In this document: one piece after another, positions 6,894 through 7,771 of the stretch | Layout: the number at the start of each line of letters is the position of its first letter | How positions within the stretch are numbered: position 1 is the first letter of the stretch | Origin: Shewanella sp. | GTDB taxonomy: Bacteria > Pseudomonadota > Gammaproteobacteria > Enterobacterales > Shewanellaceae | Length of the DNA stretch: 7,771 bases | Assembly (NCBI GenBank): GCA_004195335.1 | Contig: SDWK01000586.1 | Span: 1-7,771 of the forward strand | Direction of reading: 5' to 3' | The notes under the pieces: generated by a model | The model's input: only the letters and a program-made list of their open reading frames with translations | Told to the model about the DNA's origin: nothing | The model's database searches: none | Position numbers and translations under genes: made by a program

Positions 6894-6911
6894 ACTTGTC
6901 TGATAACAAGT
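6894..6911 (+). terminator. Weak hairpin just after kdkA, possible terminator
   Basis: ACTTGT (6894-6899) and ACAAGT (6906-6911) form a 6-bp stem with a 6-nt loop, starting 2 nt after the kdkA stop and followed by only TTG. The stem is AT-rich and the T-run is very short, so termination here would be inefficient or Rho-dependent. It is the only hairpin placed as expected for the end of the rfbCBD-kdkA transcript. Confidence 0.3.
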
Positions 6912-7005
6912 TTGAAGTATCCCTCTGATTTGGGTTCATTTGGCTGGTTTTGTATTTGGTTAGTTTATGGGTAACCATAACTTCTATTTAATCTATAGCC
7001 TGCGG

Positions 7006-7089
7006 TTCGTGCCGTGCAGGGATGCACAAATGTCGTGGTGGCAGGATGCCAATAAACGACCTGAATGTGCAGATACTTCTTCGGCACGG
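7006..7089. repeat. Nested inverted-repeat element
   Basis: Four inverted repeats sit one inside another in register. CGTGCCG (7008-7014) pairs with CGGCACG (7082-7088), with a possible U-G extension at 7007/7089. TGCACA (7023-7028) pairs with TGTGCA (7066-7071). GTCGT (7032-7036) pairs with ACGAC (7056-7060). TGGCA (7039-7043) pairs with TGCCA (7047-7051) round a GGA loop. In all, 23 perfect pairs lie in about 80 nt, separated by small internal loops. This is more structure than expected by chance and suggests a REP/MITE-like repeat or a structured RNA. The family is not recognised. Confidence 0.6.
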
Positions 7090-7094
7090 TGAAT

Positions 7095-7111
7095 AGAAAC
7101 TTAAGGTTTCT
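7095..7111. repeat. Small hairpin AGAAAC/GTTTCT
   Basis: AGAAAC (7095-7100) and GTTTCT (7106-7111) pair perfectly round the 5-nt loop TTAAG. It starts 6 nt after the nested element and appears to belong to the same structured block. Confidence 0.45.
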
Positions 7112-7191
7112 GAGCTCATGAACGAGAGGCATGGATGCCGAACTGGCTGTTAGATAAGGATATCGTTGCAAGTATGTCCCTATAGGCTCTG

Positions 7192-7211
7192 CCAAAACTT
7201 CCCTGTTTTGG
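7192..7211. repeat. Hairpin CCAAAAC/GTTTTGG
   Basis: CCAAAAC (7192-7198) and GTTTTGG (7205-7211) form a perfect 7-bp stem with loop TTCCCT. It is not followed by a T-run on either strand, so it does not look like a standard terminator. Confidence 0.5.
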
Positions 7212-7407
7212 AAGCTCGCAGCCGCATCTACACCTGCTCTGGTTTCGAGACAGTAATCTCTTCGATTTAGGTTTTCTGGTTACTACAACTATTTTGAACA
7301 GCGGAGAGTTGAACAAAGGCTCTAATTCATGGAATTTTGATTAGGGAGGGTATAGCAATCGGATATACGGTAACGCCCATTTAATTAGTGAAACAATGTT
7401 GGTTAAC

Positions 7408-7431
7408 CTTTTTGCGGGACTTTGCAAAAAG
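7408..7431. repeat. Hairpin CTTTTTGC/GCAAAAAG upstream of the convergent gene's end
   Basis: CTTTTTGC (7408-7415) and GCAAAAAG (7424-7431) form a perfect 8-bp stem with an 8-nt loop. It lies 46 nt beyond the stop of the minus-strand gene at 7477 and could mark the end of that transcript, but the bases after the stem on the minus strand are GTTAACC rather than a T-run. Confidence 0.4.
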
Positions 7432-7476
7432 TGGAAAACTTGCATAATCTGATTGAAATTTCTGTTACGTCACTCG

Positions 7477-7771
7477 CTACAATGAATATAAAAAACATCC
7501 AAGCATTATTAAAAAAGGCATTAGTACCAACAAGTTAAAAGCAACCTTATGTTTCCCCCAACTCTTTATCAAGGTAACCAAGAATGGAATCCATATAAAG
7601 AAGGAATACATAAACATAATACCAACAACGATTAGACCTTCATGTCTTCTTGGGTTTTCTAAATCTAATGATGTAACAATTCCAGAAACACAGAAAAAAG
7701 TAGGAAATAGCAAAATAAGAATAAGCACTATTAACCAGACTTTTGAATTTAGACTACGGTTTGATATATTC
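7477..7771 (-). CDS. Small membrane protein of unknown function, 5' end outside the window
   Basis: An open frame on the minus strand ends with TAG at 7477-7479 and continues without a stop to the right edge, giving at least 97 residues. A GTG at 7728 could start an 83-residue form, but the frame stays open upstream through a polar stretch (NISNRSLNSKVW) that reads like a cytoplasmic N-terminus before the first membrane segment, so the true start is probably outside. Three hydrophobic segments are visible: one from WLIVLILILLFPTFF onward, one around VVGIMFMYSFFIWIPFLVTLI, and a C-terminal one around LLVLMPFLIMLGCFLYSL. A charged loop, LENPRRHEG, separates the first two. No family is recognised. 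The DNA is clearly more AT-rich than the rfb genes, suggesting different ancestry or relaxed constraint. It is convergent with kdkA across 584 nt and is not part of the LPS operon. Confidence 0.65.
   Translation of the reverse strand, partial: NISNRSLNSKVWLIVLILILLFPTFFCVSGIVTSLDLENPRRHEGLIVVGIMFMYSFFIWIPFLVTLIKSWGKHKVAFNLLVLMPFLIMLGCFLYSL

Larger units (their letters stand above)
6912..7476. other. Long non-coding stretch between convergent genes
   Basis: No believable gene is present on either strand. Frames open for 60-80 codons here have atypical residue patterns, overlap one another, and are crossed by inverted repeats. The stretch holds a nested stem structure (7006-7089), hairpins at 7095-7111, 7192-7211 and 7408-7431, and three copies of GGATGC (7020-7025, 7044-7049, 7133-7138). 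From about 6990 to 7300 it looks like a structured interspersed repeat or a decayed element. I cannot confirm copy number without a genome comparison. Confidence 0.6.

Noticed and set aside
6965..7316. Two overlapping minus-strand open frames (6965-7195 and 7116-7316)
   Set aside because: They overlap each other in different frames, have odd residue patterns and no clear ribosome sites, and are crossed by the inverted repeats. They are best explained as chance frames in a repeat-like region.
7421..7448. Plus-strand promoter-like pair TTTGCA and CATAAT, 16 nt apart
   Set aside because: It points into the convergent gene and is followed only by an 18-codon frame (from ATG 7482) without a ribosome site. 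It overlaps a hairpin and is probably chance in AT-rich DNA.
1..7771. Search for CRISPR arrays, tRNA/rRNA genes, insertion-sequence ends, transposases and toxin-antitoxin pairs
   Set aside because: No regularly spaced repeats, cloverleaf-like sequence or recognisable mobile-element or defence protein was seen on either strand.

Overview
The window looks like a lipopolysaccharide (LPS) core and nucleotide-sugar locus from a marine gammaproteobacterium. Shewanella or a close relative is my best guess, from the protein style and the pairing of a KdkA-type Kdo kinase with an OpsX-like heptosyltransferase. That is an inference from family recognition, not from a database search. The genus is not proven, but the pathway assignment is solid.

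Layout. From 1 to 3345 everything reads leftwards (minus strand): an OpsX/WaaC-like family 9 heptosyltransferase (2302-3345), a GT-B-fold glycosyltransferase-like protein of the MurG/PseG type (1120-2187), a family 25 glycosyltransferase (175-936), and the first 50 codons of an unrecognised gene running off the left edge (1-152). A divergent intergenic region (3346-3525) contains several dyad symmetries. From 3526 to 6892 everything reads rightwards: rfbC, rfbB and rfbD, tightly packed (4-bp overlap, then a 3-nt gap), then kdkA after an 83-nt gap. The stretch 6893-7476 has no credible gene. It holds nested inverted repeats (7006-7089) and further hairpins, which look like a structured intergenic repeat or a remnant of one. 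At the right edge an AT-rich gene on the minus strand (7477-7771, 5' end outside the window) encodes a small protein with three hydrophobic segments.

How the genes fit together. RfbB, RfbC and RfbD carry out the last three steps from dTDP-glucose to dTDP-L-rhamnose. The first enzyme (RfbA, glucose-1-phosphate thymidylyltransferase) is not in the window and must be supplied from elsewhere. KdkA phosphorylates the Kdo (or 8-amino-Kdo) of the inner core. The OpsX-like enzyme then adds the first heptose, and the GT25 and GT-B proteins plausibly extend the core. No obvious rhamnosyltransferase is present unless one of the uncharacterised transferases has that role.

I see no CRISPR array, tRNA, rRNA, transposase or defence system. 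No convincing undescribed multi-gene system is present. The most unusual items are the nested inverted-repeat element after kdkA and the GT-B protein, whose N-terminal loop has Glu where PseG has its catalytic His.
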